A stretch of 57,314 nt of DNA. Source: Flavobacterium hercynium (lineage in GTDB: Bacteria > Bacteroidota > Bacteroidia > Flavobacteriales > Flavobacteriaceae). The DNA is taken from positions 1 to 57,314 of the forward strand of contig NZ_MUGW01000074.1 in the NCBI RefSeq assembly GCF_002217285.1. The letters run 5' to 3'. The notes below the pieces were generated by a model. That model was not told where the DNA came from. It saw only the letters and a program-made list of their open reading frames with translations, and did no database searches. Below, piece by piece: positions 43,812 to 51,218 of this stretch. The translations under genes and the position numbers were made by a program. The stretch's first letter is position 1. The number at the start of each line of letters is the position of its first letter.

Positions 43812-44712
43812 TTGTTTTGAGTATTGGTAATTTTTTCTTCTTCAATTTTATATTCATTCCGTCAATGCCTTGCAATCCTCCGGTATGAATCAATAAAATA
43901 TTTGAATGTGCAGGAAAATAGTTTTTATGTATTAAATCTATAACGCCAAAAACCATCTTTCCTGTATAAATTGGATCTAAAGGCACTTGATTTTCATCAA
44001 AAAAAGCATTGATAAATTCAATTAATTCTAAATTTATCTTCCCATATCCTCCAAAATGATAGTCAGAAATTAAATTCCAGTTATCTTTTTTTGCAAAAAT
44101 ACGAATTTCATCTTGTAAAAAGTCACCTTTTAACGCCGGAAACCCTAAAATTTTCTGATTCTCTGCCGCACTGTTGATCAATCCGGAAATTGTTCCGCCT
44201 GTTCCCACTGCACAACAAACATAATTAAAAACCGCATCGTCTGTTGTTAAAATTTCTTCACAGCCTTTTACGGCAAGTTCATTTGTTCCGCCTTCGGGCA
44301 CTAAATAAAAGTCCCCAAATTGTGCTTTGAGCTTTTCGATAAAAGAAACATCACTTTTTAAACGATAGTCTTCTCTCGAAACAAACTCGAATTGCATGCC
44401 ATTTTCCTGTGCAAATTTTAGCGTTGGATTCTGTTCAATTTTATTTGCAAGTTCATCACCCCGAATAATACCAATCGTTTTAAAGCCCTGCTCTTTTCCG
44501 GCATACGCAACCGCAGCAATATGATTGGAAAAAGCGCCTCCAAAAGTCAATAACGTTTTTTGATTCTGGGCTTTCGCTTCAAGCAAATTGTATTTTAATT
44601 TTCTGAATTTATTTCCTGAAACAAACGGATGAATTAAATCTTCACGCTTAATTGTCAGCGAAATAGCATTCGAAAAAGTAATATTTAGGGATTGATTAAA
44701 AACTGGATTCAT
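43804..44712 (-). CDS. D-cysteine desulfhydrase / ACC deaminase-like PLP enzyme
   Basis: A 302-aa fold-type II PLP enzyme. The Lys is in FVSGNKFRKLKYN, the Asn-loop is TFGGAFSNHIAAVA, and the phosphate loop is CAVGTGGTISG. These fit the ACC deaminase/D-cysteine desulfhydrase family, but sequence alone does not separate the two activities. It overlaps the upstream gene by 4 nt (ATGA) and the downstream hydrolase gene by 8 nt, so the three are translationally coupled. Confidence 0.88.
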   Translation of the reverse strand: MNPVFNQSLNITFSNAISLTIKREDLIHPFVSGNKFRKLKYNLLEAKAQNQKTLLTFGGAFSNHIAAVAYAGKEQGFKTIGIIRGDELANKIEQNPTLKFAQENGMQFEFVSREDYRLKSDVSFIEKLKAQFGDFYLVPEGGTNELAVKGCEEILTTDDAVFNYVCCAVGTGGTISGLINSAAENQKILGFPALKGDFLQDEIRIFAKKDNWNLISDYHFGGYGKINLELIEFINAFFDENQVPLDPIYTGKMVFGVIDLIHKNYFPAHSNILLIHTGGLQGIDGMNIKLKKKKLPILKTNA

Positions 44713-45044
44713 TTTAATTTGATGTAATGCAGAAACTGAAATATTCTTCTGTTCCTGATATAATGTAAATCGGTTTCTTTTGTGTAAGCTTCTCTTTCAA
44801 AACTAATGTTTCGGTATGCTAAATCTTTGTTTTTATATTGAAGTAAACGAATTAAAAACTCAAAAACATACCAAATAAAAAACGGAAGTATCAGCATTTC
44901 CAGTTGTTGACGTAAATGTATTTTTTCATGATTGATAAATATTTTATTGGCTTTATTGACATCGTGTTTCATTACAATAAACGGAAACACGGCCATTCCG
45001 CTATATCCTTTTGGAATTAAATATTTAGCAACAATCAGAAACAT
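44709..45044 (-). CDS. Small HExxH-containing membrane-associated protein
   Basis: A 111-aa protein of unknown function. It contains INHEKIHLRQQLEMLILPFF, in which HEKIH is an HExxH-type zinc motif immediately before a hydrophobic segment (LILPFFIWYVFEFLIRLL). The C-terminal half has an ExxAY-type acidic stretch (SFEREAYTKETDL) that could be the third ligand. This suggests a minimal membrane-linked metallopeptidase, by motif only. It is the first gene of an overlapping three-gene unit. Confidence 0.6.
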   Translation of the reverse strand: MFLIVAKYLIPKGYSGMAVFPFIVMKHDVNKANKIFINHEKIHLRQQLEMLILPFFIWYVFEFLIRLLQYKNKDLAYRNISFEREAYTKETDLHYIRNRRIFQFLHYIKLK

Positions 45045-45114
45045 GGAGTGTAAAATTTATAAATTTGTAGCTATAAAATTGTTCGATTTAAATAAAATCA
45101 TAATTAAATATTCA

Positions 45115-45122
45115 TATTTTTG
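45115..45122 (+). promoter_or_regulatory. -7 box for the DUF5522-hydroxyacid dehydrogenase unit
   Basis: TATTTTTG fits TAnnTTTG. Transcription starting after it excludes the open-frame start at 45120 (a TTG) and supports the ATG at 45159. An inverted repeat of the TTCGATTTAA type (45082 onward, complement ending 45144) surrounds it and could be an operator. Confidence 0.5.
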
Positions 45123-45158
45123 ATTTTATGTTTATTAAATCGAACGCGAAGCAGATTT

Positions 45159-45341
45159 ATGAAAGAGCAAAGTAATGAAAATAAATTAATCGAAGGCGAA
45201 GATTTTTATTATACTCCCGAAGGTTACAAATGTTTTACCGAAAAACACCATTTAAAACGTGGTTATTGCTGTAAAAGCGGTTGTCGTCATTGTCCTTACG
45301 GGTATGATAAAAAAACAGGAAGAATAAATAAATCGTCTTAA
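45159..45341 (+). CDS. DUF5522 small Cys-rich protein
   Basis: A 60-aa protein with a compact cysteine motif: GYCCKSGCRHCPYGYDK. It matches DUF5522, a small Bacteroidota family that is probably metal-binding. The start was chosen at MKEQSNENK, downstream of a -7 box. It lies 17 nt before the hydroxyacid dehydrogenase and is likely co-transcribed with it. Confidence 0.8.
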   Translation: MKEQSNENKLIEGEDFYYTPEGYKCFTEKHHLKRGYCCKSGCRHCPYGYDKKTGRINKSS

Positions 45342-45358
45342 AATTACAACACTATAAA

Positions 45359-46321
45359 ATGAATGTTTTTATAACTAAAAATATACCGCAAGCCGGCATC
45401 GTATTACTTCAGGAAAAAGGAATCAACCTTACCATAAATCCTACAGAAAATATATTATCAAGAGAAGAGTTTATAAAAATCTGTAAAGAAAATGATGTGC
45501 TTCTGAATGTTGGCGCTAATAATTTAGATGAAGACTTTTTTCAACAATGTCCTAATTTAAAAGGGATCGCCTTATTTTCAGTTGGATTTGATGTTGTGCA
45601 TATGCCGTCAGCAAATAGCCGAAAAATTCCTGTTGGTAATACACCTGATGTGCTAAGCAGAGCGACTTCAGATATTGCTTTTTTATTGATGCAAAGCGTT
45701 GCCAGAAAGTCATCTTATAATCACAAAAAAATTATAAACGGAGAATGGGGAAGTTTTAATGCATTAGAGAATTTAGGACAGGAACTTTACGGTAAGACAT
45801 TGGGAATATTTGGCTTAGGCAGAATTGGCTTTGAAATGGCTAAGAAATGTAAAGCAGCATTTGGAATGAACATTATTTATCATAACCGATCTCATAACGA
45901 AAGTGCGGAATGTGAACTGGATGCTACTTTTGTAGATTTTGAAACCCTGCTTGCACAAAGTGATGTTTTGAGTATTCACTCTAATTATACGGAAGAAAAT
46001 AACGAACTATTTAATAAAAACACTTTTGCTAAAATGAAACGCAATGCTATTTTCATTAATACAGCAAGGGGAAAATTTCATAATGAAGATGATTTGTTTT
46101 ATGCTTTAAGTAATAATATCATTTGGGGCGCCGGACTCGACGTTACCAATCCGGAACCGATGTTACCAAACAATCCGTTGTTGTCTCTGCCAAATTGCTG
46201 TATTTTACCGCACATTGGTTCAGCAACTTCTGAAGCAAGAAATGCAATGGCTATTTGTGCAGCGCAAAACATAATCGCAGTTTTTGAAGGTAAAGAAATG
46301 CCTTTTGCTGTTAATTTTTAG
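45359..46321 (+). CDS. D-2-hydroxyacid dehydrogenase (glyoxylate/hydroxypyruvate reductase-like)
   Basis: A 320-aa NAD(P)-dependent enzyme. The Rossmann motif is GIFGLGRIGFEMAKKC. The catalytic Arg is in NTARGKFHNEDD, Glu is near TNPEPM, and His is in ILPHIGSATSEARN. The overall pattern is closest to glyoxylate/hydroxypyruvate reductases and differs from the LDH-like enzyme at 35651-36676. Substrate is unverified. Confidence 0.87.
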   Translation: MNVFITKNIPQAGIVLLQEKGINLTINPTENILSREEFIKICKENDVLLNVGANNLDEDFFQQCPNLKGIALFSVGFDVVHMPSANSRKIPVGNTPDVLSRATSDIAFLLMQSVARKSSYNHKKIINGEWGSFNALENLGQELYGKTLGIFGLGRIGFEMAKKCKAAFGMNIIYHNRSHNESAECELDATFVDFETLLAQSDVLSIHSNYTEENNELFNKNTFAKMKRNAIFINTARGKFHNEDDLFYALSNNIIWGAGLDVTNPEPMLPNNPLLSLPNCCILPHIGSATSEARNAMAICAAQNIIAVFEGKEMPFAVNF

Positions 46322-46705
46322 ATTGTTAGATTTTTAGACTTGCTTAGATTATTAGATTTTTTTTTCTAATAATTCGAAACAAACTTTTAAAACAGATTAT
46401 TGGACTTTTAGATTTTTGGATCTTTTTTGTCTACTAATTAAATACAATCATTAAATAATTAAATAATATAAAATAGATCTAAAAAATCTAAAATCATCAA
46501 TCTAAAATCTAAAATAATTCATGGATATTCTCTTGCGAAAATTTAGGATTAAGATCCACAAATCCTATCACAGGTCGGATATTCGTTATCCATAGTTTAA
46601 TGTAATTCTGTGCCAATTCAAAAATTAGACAATTTACAGACAATTAAATTAGATGTTTAAAATTAAAATCTAAGAAGTCTAAGCAAGTCTAAAGATCTAA
46701 CAATC
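46321..46705. repeat. 385-nt element with ~40-nt inverted arms
   Basis: Left arm 46321-46360 and right arm 46665-46705 are inverted copies (about 36 of 41 aligned bases). A second nested pair lies at about 46398-46421 and 46476-46500. Most of both arms is TCTAAAA-type heptamers. The middle (46520-46664) is unpaired and not coding. The element fills the whole spacer and its right arm ends 18 nt before the hutU ATG. Confidence 0.65.
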
Positions 46706-46723
46706 TAAAATCTAAAAGAAAAA
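46322..46723. other. 402-nt gene-free spacer upstream of hutU
   Basis: No ORF worth calling. It is occupied by the inverted-repeat element and heptamers. No TAnnTTTG box was found near the hutU start, so the promoter is unlocated. Confidence 0.75.
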
Positions 46724-48700
46724 ATGACTTTCCAAGAACAAATACAACAGGGAATTCCTTCAATATTACCTCCAAAAAAAGAATATGATCCGGCTATAAA
46801 TCACGCTCCGAAAAGAAAAGAAATTCTTTCGGCAGAAGAAAAAAAACTGGCGCTAAAAAATGCATTACGTTATTTCGAACCACAGCATCATACTGAGTTA
46901 GTTCCTGAATTTTCAGCAGAACTAGAAACCTACGGACGTATTTATATGTACCGCCTACGTCCTGATTATAGAATGTACGCACGTCCGATTGATGAATATC
47001 CCGGAAAATCTTTGCAGGCAAAAGCGATTATGCACATGATTCAGAACAATCTGGATTATGCTGTGGCGCAACATCCGCATGAATTGATTACGTATGGCGG
47101 AAACGGTGCTGTTTTTCAAAACTGGGCACAATATTTACTGACAATGCAATATTTGTCTGAAATGACAGATGAGCAAACATTAACGATGTATTCAGGACAT
47201 CCGATGGGATTATTCCCTTCTCACGCTGAAGCACCTCGAGTTGTCGTAACAAACGGAATGGTGATCCCGAATTATTCTAAACCGGATGATTGGGAAAAAA
47301 TGAATGCTTTGGGTGTATCGCAATACGGACAAATGACGGCTGGAAGTTATATGTATATTGGACCTCAAGGGATTGTTCACGGAACCACAATTACAGTTTT
47401 AAATGGTTTCAGAAAAATAAAACAAAATCCGGAAGGAAATTTATTCGTAACTTCAGGACTTGGCGGGATGTCCGGAGCACAGCCAAAGGCAGGAAATATT
47501 GCCGGCTGCATAACGGTTTGTGCAGAAGTGAATCCAAAAATCACAAAAATTCGCCACGAACAAGGCTGGATTAATGAAATTGTAACTTCTACAGATGAAT
47601 TAGTAAAAAGGGTGACTTCGGCGAAAGCCAATAAAGAAGTAGTTTCTATTGCTTATTTAGGAAATGTAGTAGATGTTTGGGAATGTTTCGACAAAGAAAA
47701 TATTAAAATTGATTTAGGATCGGATCAGACTTCGCTTCATAATCCTTGGGCTGGAGGTTATTATCCGGTTGGTATTTCATTTGAAGAAGCTAACGAAATG
47801 ATGGCTAATAATCCTGAATTATTCAAAGAAAAAGTACAGGAATCTTTGCGCAGACAAGCTGATGCTATTAATAAACATACAGTAAAAGGAACTTACTTTT
47901 TCGATTACGGAAATGCTTTTTTATTAGAAGCGTCACGTGCCGGAGCAGCTGTTATGGCAGAAAACAACATCGATTTTAAGTATCCTAGCTATGTTCAGGA
48001 TATCATGGGACCAATGTGTTTTGATTACGGTTTTGGTCCTTTTAGATGGGTTTGTACGTCAGGCAAGCCGGAAGATTTGCAAAAAACAGATACTATCGCA
48101 AGTCAGGTTTTGGAAGAGTTGGCAAAAACGGCTCCAAATGAAATTCAGCAGCAAATGCAGGATAATATAAAATGGATTAAAGGTGCTCAGGAGAATAAAC
48201 TGGTTGTGGGTTCACAAGCCAGAATTTTATATGCTGATGCTGAAGGCCGTATTAAAATTGCCGAAGCTTTTAATCAGGCTATTGCCAAAGGCGAAATTGG
48301 AACGGTTGTTTTAGGGCGCGATCATCATGATGTTTCAGGAACCGATTCTCCATACAGAGAAACTTCAAACATTTACGACGGATCTCGTTTTACTGCTGAT
48401 ATGGCGATTCAAAACGTAATTGGTGACAGCTTTAGAGGCGCTACCTGGGTTTCGATTCACAATGGTGGCGGTGTTGGCTGGGGAGAGGTTATAAATGGCG
48501 GATTTGGTATGGTTCTTGATGGTTCTAAAGAGGCTTCAAAGCGTTTAGCATCAATGCTTTTCTGGGATGTTAACAATGGTATTTCAAGACGAAGCTGGGC
48601 TAGAAATGATGAAGCAATTTTTGCTATAAAAAGAGCAATGGAAACACAGCCTTTATTAAAAGTTACTTTACCTAATATTGTGGATGAAAATCTGTTATAG
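46724..48700 (+). CDS. hutU: Urocanate hydratase
   Basis: A 658-aa enzyme that converts urocanate to imidazolonepropionate in histidine degradation, using NAD+ as electrophile. Recognisable features are TYGGNGAVFQNWAQYLLTMQ, SGHPMGLFPS and the NAD-binding SGLGGMSGAQPKAGNIAG. The length is above the usual ~550 residues, an expanded form I believe is common in Bacteroidota. No other hut gene is nearby, so histidine utilisation would need genes elsewhere. Confidence 0.95.
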   Translation: MTFQEQIQQGIPSILPPKKEYDPAINHAPKRKEILSAEEKKLALKNALRYFEPQHHTELVPEFSAELETYGRIYMYRLRPDYRMYARPIDEYPGKSLQAKAIMHMIQNNLDYAVAQHPHELITYGGNGAVFQNWAQYLLTMQYLSEMTDEQTLTMYSGHPMGLFPSHAEAPRVVVTNGMVIPNYSKPDDWEKMNALGVSQYGQMTAGSYMYIGPQGIVHGTTITVLNGFRKIKQNPEGNLFVTSGLGGMSGAQPKAGNIAGCITVCAEVNPKITKIRHEQGWINEIVTSTDELVKRVTSAKANKEVVSIAYLGNVVDVWECFDKENIKIDLGSDQTSLHNPWAGGYYPVGISFEEANEMMANNPELFKEKVQESLRRQADAINKHTVKGTYFFDYGNAFLLEASRAGAAVMAENNIDFKYPSYVQDIMGPMCFDYGFGPFRWVCTSGKPEDLQKTDTIASQVLEELAKTAPNEIQQQMQDNIKWIKGAQENKLVVGSQARILYADAEGRIKIAEAFNQAIAKGEIGTVVLGRDHHDVSGTDSPYRETSNIYDGSRFTADMAIQNVIGDSFRGATWVSIHNGGGVGWGEVINGGFGMVLDGSKEASKRLASMLFWDVNNGISRRSWARNDEAIFAIKRAMETQPLLKVTLPNIVDENLL

Positions 48701-48732
48701 CCTGTAAACAAGAACATTTAAATTTTAAATAT

Positions 48733-49269
48733 ATGAAAACATTCAAATTAGTGCCGGTTTTTCTGCTTTTGATACTAACTTCTTGCAGTTCTGTTAGTGT
48801 TTACTCTGATTATGATAAAAACGTAGATTTTGCTCCTTATAAAACGTATGCCTTTTTTAAAGCTGGAATTGATAAGGTTGAAATCTCTGATTTGGATAAA
48901 AGACGTATTCTACACGCCATTGATCAGCAAATGCAGGCAAAAGGTTTTACCAAAAGTGAGAATCCTGATTTATTAGTAAACATTTTTACAAAATCAAGAG
49001 AGCAGGTAAACGTAAACCAATTTAGCGCAGGATGGGGTTACGGTTGGGGATGGGGATGGAATCCTTTTATGATGTATGGAAACCAAACTCAGGTATCAAC
49101 TTCTACGGAAGGAACTTTATTCATCGACCTGATCGATGCTAAAAAGAAAGAAATGATCTGGCAAGGTGAAGGAATTGCAACCTTAACTAAAAATCCGGAT
49201 AAAAAAGACGCTAAAGTAAACGACATTGTAACTAAAATATTAGCGCAATATCCGCCAGTAAAAAAATAA
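48733..49269 (+). CDS. DUF4136 lipoprotein
   Basis: A 178-aa lipoprotein (MKTFKLVPVFLLLILTSC, Cys 18) with the DUF4136 pattern: VDFAPYKTYAFFKAGIDK, then KGFTKSENPDLLVNI. A Gly/Trp/Tyr-rich stretch (GWGYGWGWGWNPFMMYGN) lies near residues 100-117. Function unknown. It lies 32 nt after hutU and may be co-transcribed. Confidence 0.85.
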   Translation: MKTFKLVPVFLLLILTSCSSVSVYSDYDKNVDFAPYKTYAFFKAGIDKVEISDLDKRRILHAIDQQMQAKGFTKSENPDLLVNIFTKSREQVNVNQFSAGWGYGWGWGWNPFMMYGNQTQVSTSTEGTLFIDLIDAKKKEMIWQGEGIATLTKNPDKKDAKVNDIVTKILAQYPPVKK

Positions 49270-49273
49270 TTAA

Positions 49274-49281
49274 TACATTTG
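49274..49281 (+). promoter_or_regulatory. ilvA leader promoter -7 box
   Basis: TACATTTG fits TAnnTTTG and starts 4 nt after the preceding stop codon. The leader peptide begins 20 nt further on. The -33 element was not seen clearly. Confidence 0.55.
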
Positions 49282-49301
49282 TTTTTTCCAAACAATAAAA
49301 G

Positions 49302-49358
49302 ATGTCCAACTTAAACAGCATTATTATCGCTATTAACATTATTGCAATTCAGCAATAA
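49302..49358 (+). CDS. ilvA leader peptide (isoleucine-rich)
   Basis: An 18-codon ORF, MSNLNSIIIAINIIAIQQ, with 7 Ile codons (ATT or ATC) among codons 7-16. It lies between the promoter box and an intrinsic terminator, directly upstream of threonine deaminase, the first enzyme of isoleucine synthesis. This is the arrangement expected of a transcription-attenuation control peptide sensing charged tRNA-Ile. Confidence 0.85.
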   Translation: MSNLNSIIIAINIIAIQQ

Positions 49359-49410
49359 TGGCGAGGTGTTATATAAATAAGTAAACAATATACAATTTAT
49401 TAAACCTCCC
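49337..49410 (+). promoter_or_regulatory. Alternative RNA hairpins of the ilvA attenuator
   Basis: Two structures compete. A perfect 9-bp hairpin (CATTATTGC/GCAATAATG, 49337-49360) spans the last Ile codons and the stop. An antiterminator pairs GG-C-GAGGT (49360-49367) with ACCTCCC (49404-49410), helped by ATAAAT (49373-49378) with ATTTAT (49395-49400). It uses the left arm of the terminator, so both cannot form. A ribosome at the stop codon covers GGCGAGGT; a stalled one leaves it free. Confidence 0.75.
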
Positions 49411-49428
49411 AAATCGGGAGGTTTTTTT
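49403..49428 (+). terminator. ilvA attenuator terminator
   Basis: AACCTCCC pairs with GGGAGGTT (5-nt loop) and is followed by a T tract, 21 nt before the ilvA ATG. No gene ends here, so it can only act within the ilvA leader. Confidence 0.92.
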
Positions 49429-49449
49429 ATTTTTAAAATTATCAATATC

Positions 49450-50694
49450 ATGAATCTATTAAACGATGTCCTTGCCGCCAAAAAACAACTCGAAAATGTA
49501 GTTGCCGCTACGCCACTTACACAAAACTTAAACCTTTCAGAAGAGTTTAAAGCCACTATTTTGCTAAAGCGAGAAGATCTGCAAATTGTGAGATCCTATA
49601 AAATTCGAGGTGCTTACAACAAAATTTCATCTCTGAACGAAGCTGAAAAAGCAATCGGAATTGTATGCGCAAGTGCAGGAAATCATGCTCAGGGTGTTGC
49701 TTATTCGTGCCATCTTCTACAAATAAAGGGTAAAATTTATATGCCGAAAACAACGCCAAAACAAAAGGTTAAGCAAGTACAATTGTTTGGCAAATCTTTT
49801 GTTGAAATTGTGCTTACAGGTGACACGTTTGATGATGCGTATGCCTCGGCAACGGCAGATGCTATTAAGAATCATAAGATATTTATTCATCCTTTTGATG
49901 ATGTTCATGTTATTGCAGGACAAGGAACTGTTGGCTTAGAAATTTTAGAAAATTATAGAGAACCAATCGATTACGTTTTTGTTCCGATTGGTGGTGGTGG
50001 CCTTGCTTCCGGATTATCTGAAGTTTTTAGACAACTAAGCCCAAATACTAAAATTATTGGCGTGGAACCAAAAGGTGCTCCTTCGATGAAAACGTCTATT
50101 GAAAACAATAAAAACACTCCGCTAACGAACATTGATAAATTTGTAGATGGAGCAGCCGTAAAACAAGTTGGTGATCTGACTTTTGAAATTTGCCGAAACA
50201 ATCTGGCAGACATTGTTTTGGTACCGGAAGGTAAAGTATGTACTACTATCCTTCGTTTATACAATGAAGAAGCTATGGTTGTAGAACCTGCTGGAGCTTT
50301 AACCATTGCAGCACTGGATTTGTACAAAGACAAAATAAAAGGTAAAAACGTAGTTTGTGTCGTAAGTGGAAGTAATAACGATATCGAGAGAACTGCGGAA
50401 ATAAAAGAACGCTCTTTGCTTTACGAAGGATTGATGCATTATTTTATGATTCAGTTTCCGCAACGTCCAGGTGCTTTAAAAGAATTTGTAAACAACATTT
50501 TAGGCCCTGACGATGATATTACCTATTTTCAGTTTGCTAAGAAAAACAGCCGCGAAGTAGGTTCTGTAGTGGTTGGATTGGAATTAAAAAACAAGAAAGA
50601 TATCAAGTCTATTAAAATGAATATGGTAGAAAATGGTTTTGAGTTTCAATATCTAAATGAAAATCAGGATTTGTTTACGCAGCTAATTGGCTAA
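49450..50694 (+). CDS. ilvA: Threonine ammonia-lyase (biosynthetic)
   Basis: A 414-aa PLP enzyme that converts threonine to 2-oxobutanoate, the committed step to isoleucine. Lys51 in VRSYKIRGAYNK is the PLP lysine, SAGNHAQGVAYS is the Asn-loop, and GGGGLASGLS is the phosphate loop. Residues ~330-414 form a single ACT-like regulatory domain, shorter than the two-domain E. coli enzyme. It has its own leader attenuator. The other ilv genes are not in the window. Confidence 0.95.
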   Translation: MNLLNDVLAAKKQLENVVAATPLTQNLNLSEEFKATILLKREDLQIVRSYKIRGAYNKISSLNEAEKAIGIVCASAGNHAQGVAYSCHLLQIKGKIYMPKTTPKQKVKQVQLFGKSFVEIVLTGDTFDDAYASATADAIKNHKIFIHPFDDVHVIAGQGTVGLEILENYREPIDYVFVPIGGGGLASGLSEVFRQLSPNTKIIGVEPKGAPSMKTSIENNKNTPLTNIDKFVDGAAVKQVGDLTFEICRNNLADIVLVPEGKVCTTILRLYNEEAMVVEPAGALTIAALDLYKDKIKGKNVVCVVSGSNNDIERTAEIKERSLLYEGLMHYFMIQFPQRPGALKEFVNNILGPDDDITYFQFAKKNSREVGSVVVGLELKNKKDIKSIKMNMVENGFEFQYLNENQDLFTQLIG

Positions 50695-50828
50695 AATTAA
50701 GATTGTTGTATTTTCACACTTCTTCACTGGCAAAAAATTAAATATCAAAATTTGCTAAAGATGATAAATGTCAGAAAGAATAAAAGATCTTATATTGTAT
50801 TTTTACGCTTCACTTTTAGATCAAAAAT

Positions 50829-51218
50829 ATGACAACACTTAAAGATATATCGAATATAGAAGACATAAAAATAATGGTGGATACCTTTTATGCGAACGTT
50901 AGAAAGGATAATCTTCTGGGGCCGATTTTTAATGATAAACTACAAAATCGCTGGGCTGAGCATTTAGAAAAAATGTATGGTTTTTGGCAAACTATTTTGT
51001 TTGATGTGCGCGCTTATTCCGGAACGCCTTTTCCACCGCACAAACAATTACCGGTAGAAAAGACTCATTTTGACCGCTGGATTATGCTTTTTAATACCAC
51101 AATAGATGCTCAATTTGCAGGTCCGCTAACTGAAGAAGCTAAGATGCGTGCTACCAACATGGCGCACATGTTCAATCATAAAATTGACTATTTCAGAAAC
51201 CAGGATAAAGCGCTGTAA
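50829..51218 (+). CDS. Group III truncated hemoglobin
   Basis: A 129-aa 2/2 globin. It has helix-like segments with heme-pocket residues: VDTFYANVRKDNLLGPIF, the WAEHLEKMYGFWQTILF region, and a proximal His region (KTHFDRWIMLFN). The group III assignment rests on overall similarity and length. Such globins have been linked to oxygen or reactive nitrogen/oxygen handling; the role here is not defined. Its stop codon directly abuts the convergent DKNYY gene. Confidence 0.88.
   Translation: MTTLKDISNIEDIKIMVDTFYANVRKDNLLGPIFNDKLQNRWAEHLEKMYGFWQTILFDVRAYSGTPFPPHKQLPVEKTHFDRWIMLFNTTIDAQFAGPLTEEAKMRATNMAHMFNHKIDYFRNQDKAL

Noticed and set aside
46321..46720. CRISPR array, suggested by repeated TCTAAAATCTAAAA units
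   Set aside because: The repeats have a 7-nt period with no spacers of constant length and no cas genes. They are heptamers inside an inverted repeat.
49311..49556. 81-codon minus-strand ORF across the ilvA leader
   Set aside because: It overlaps the attenuator and the ilvA start in antisense. The plus-strand leader peptide, hairpins and terminator explain the sequence better.
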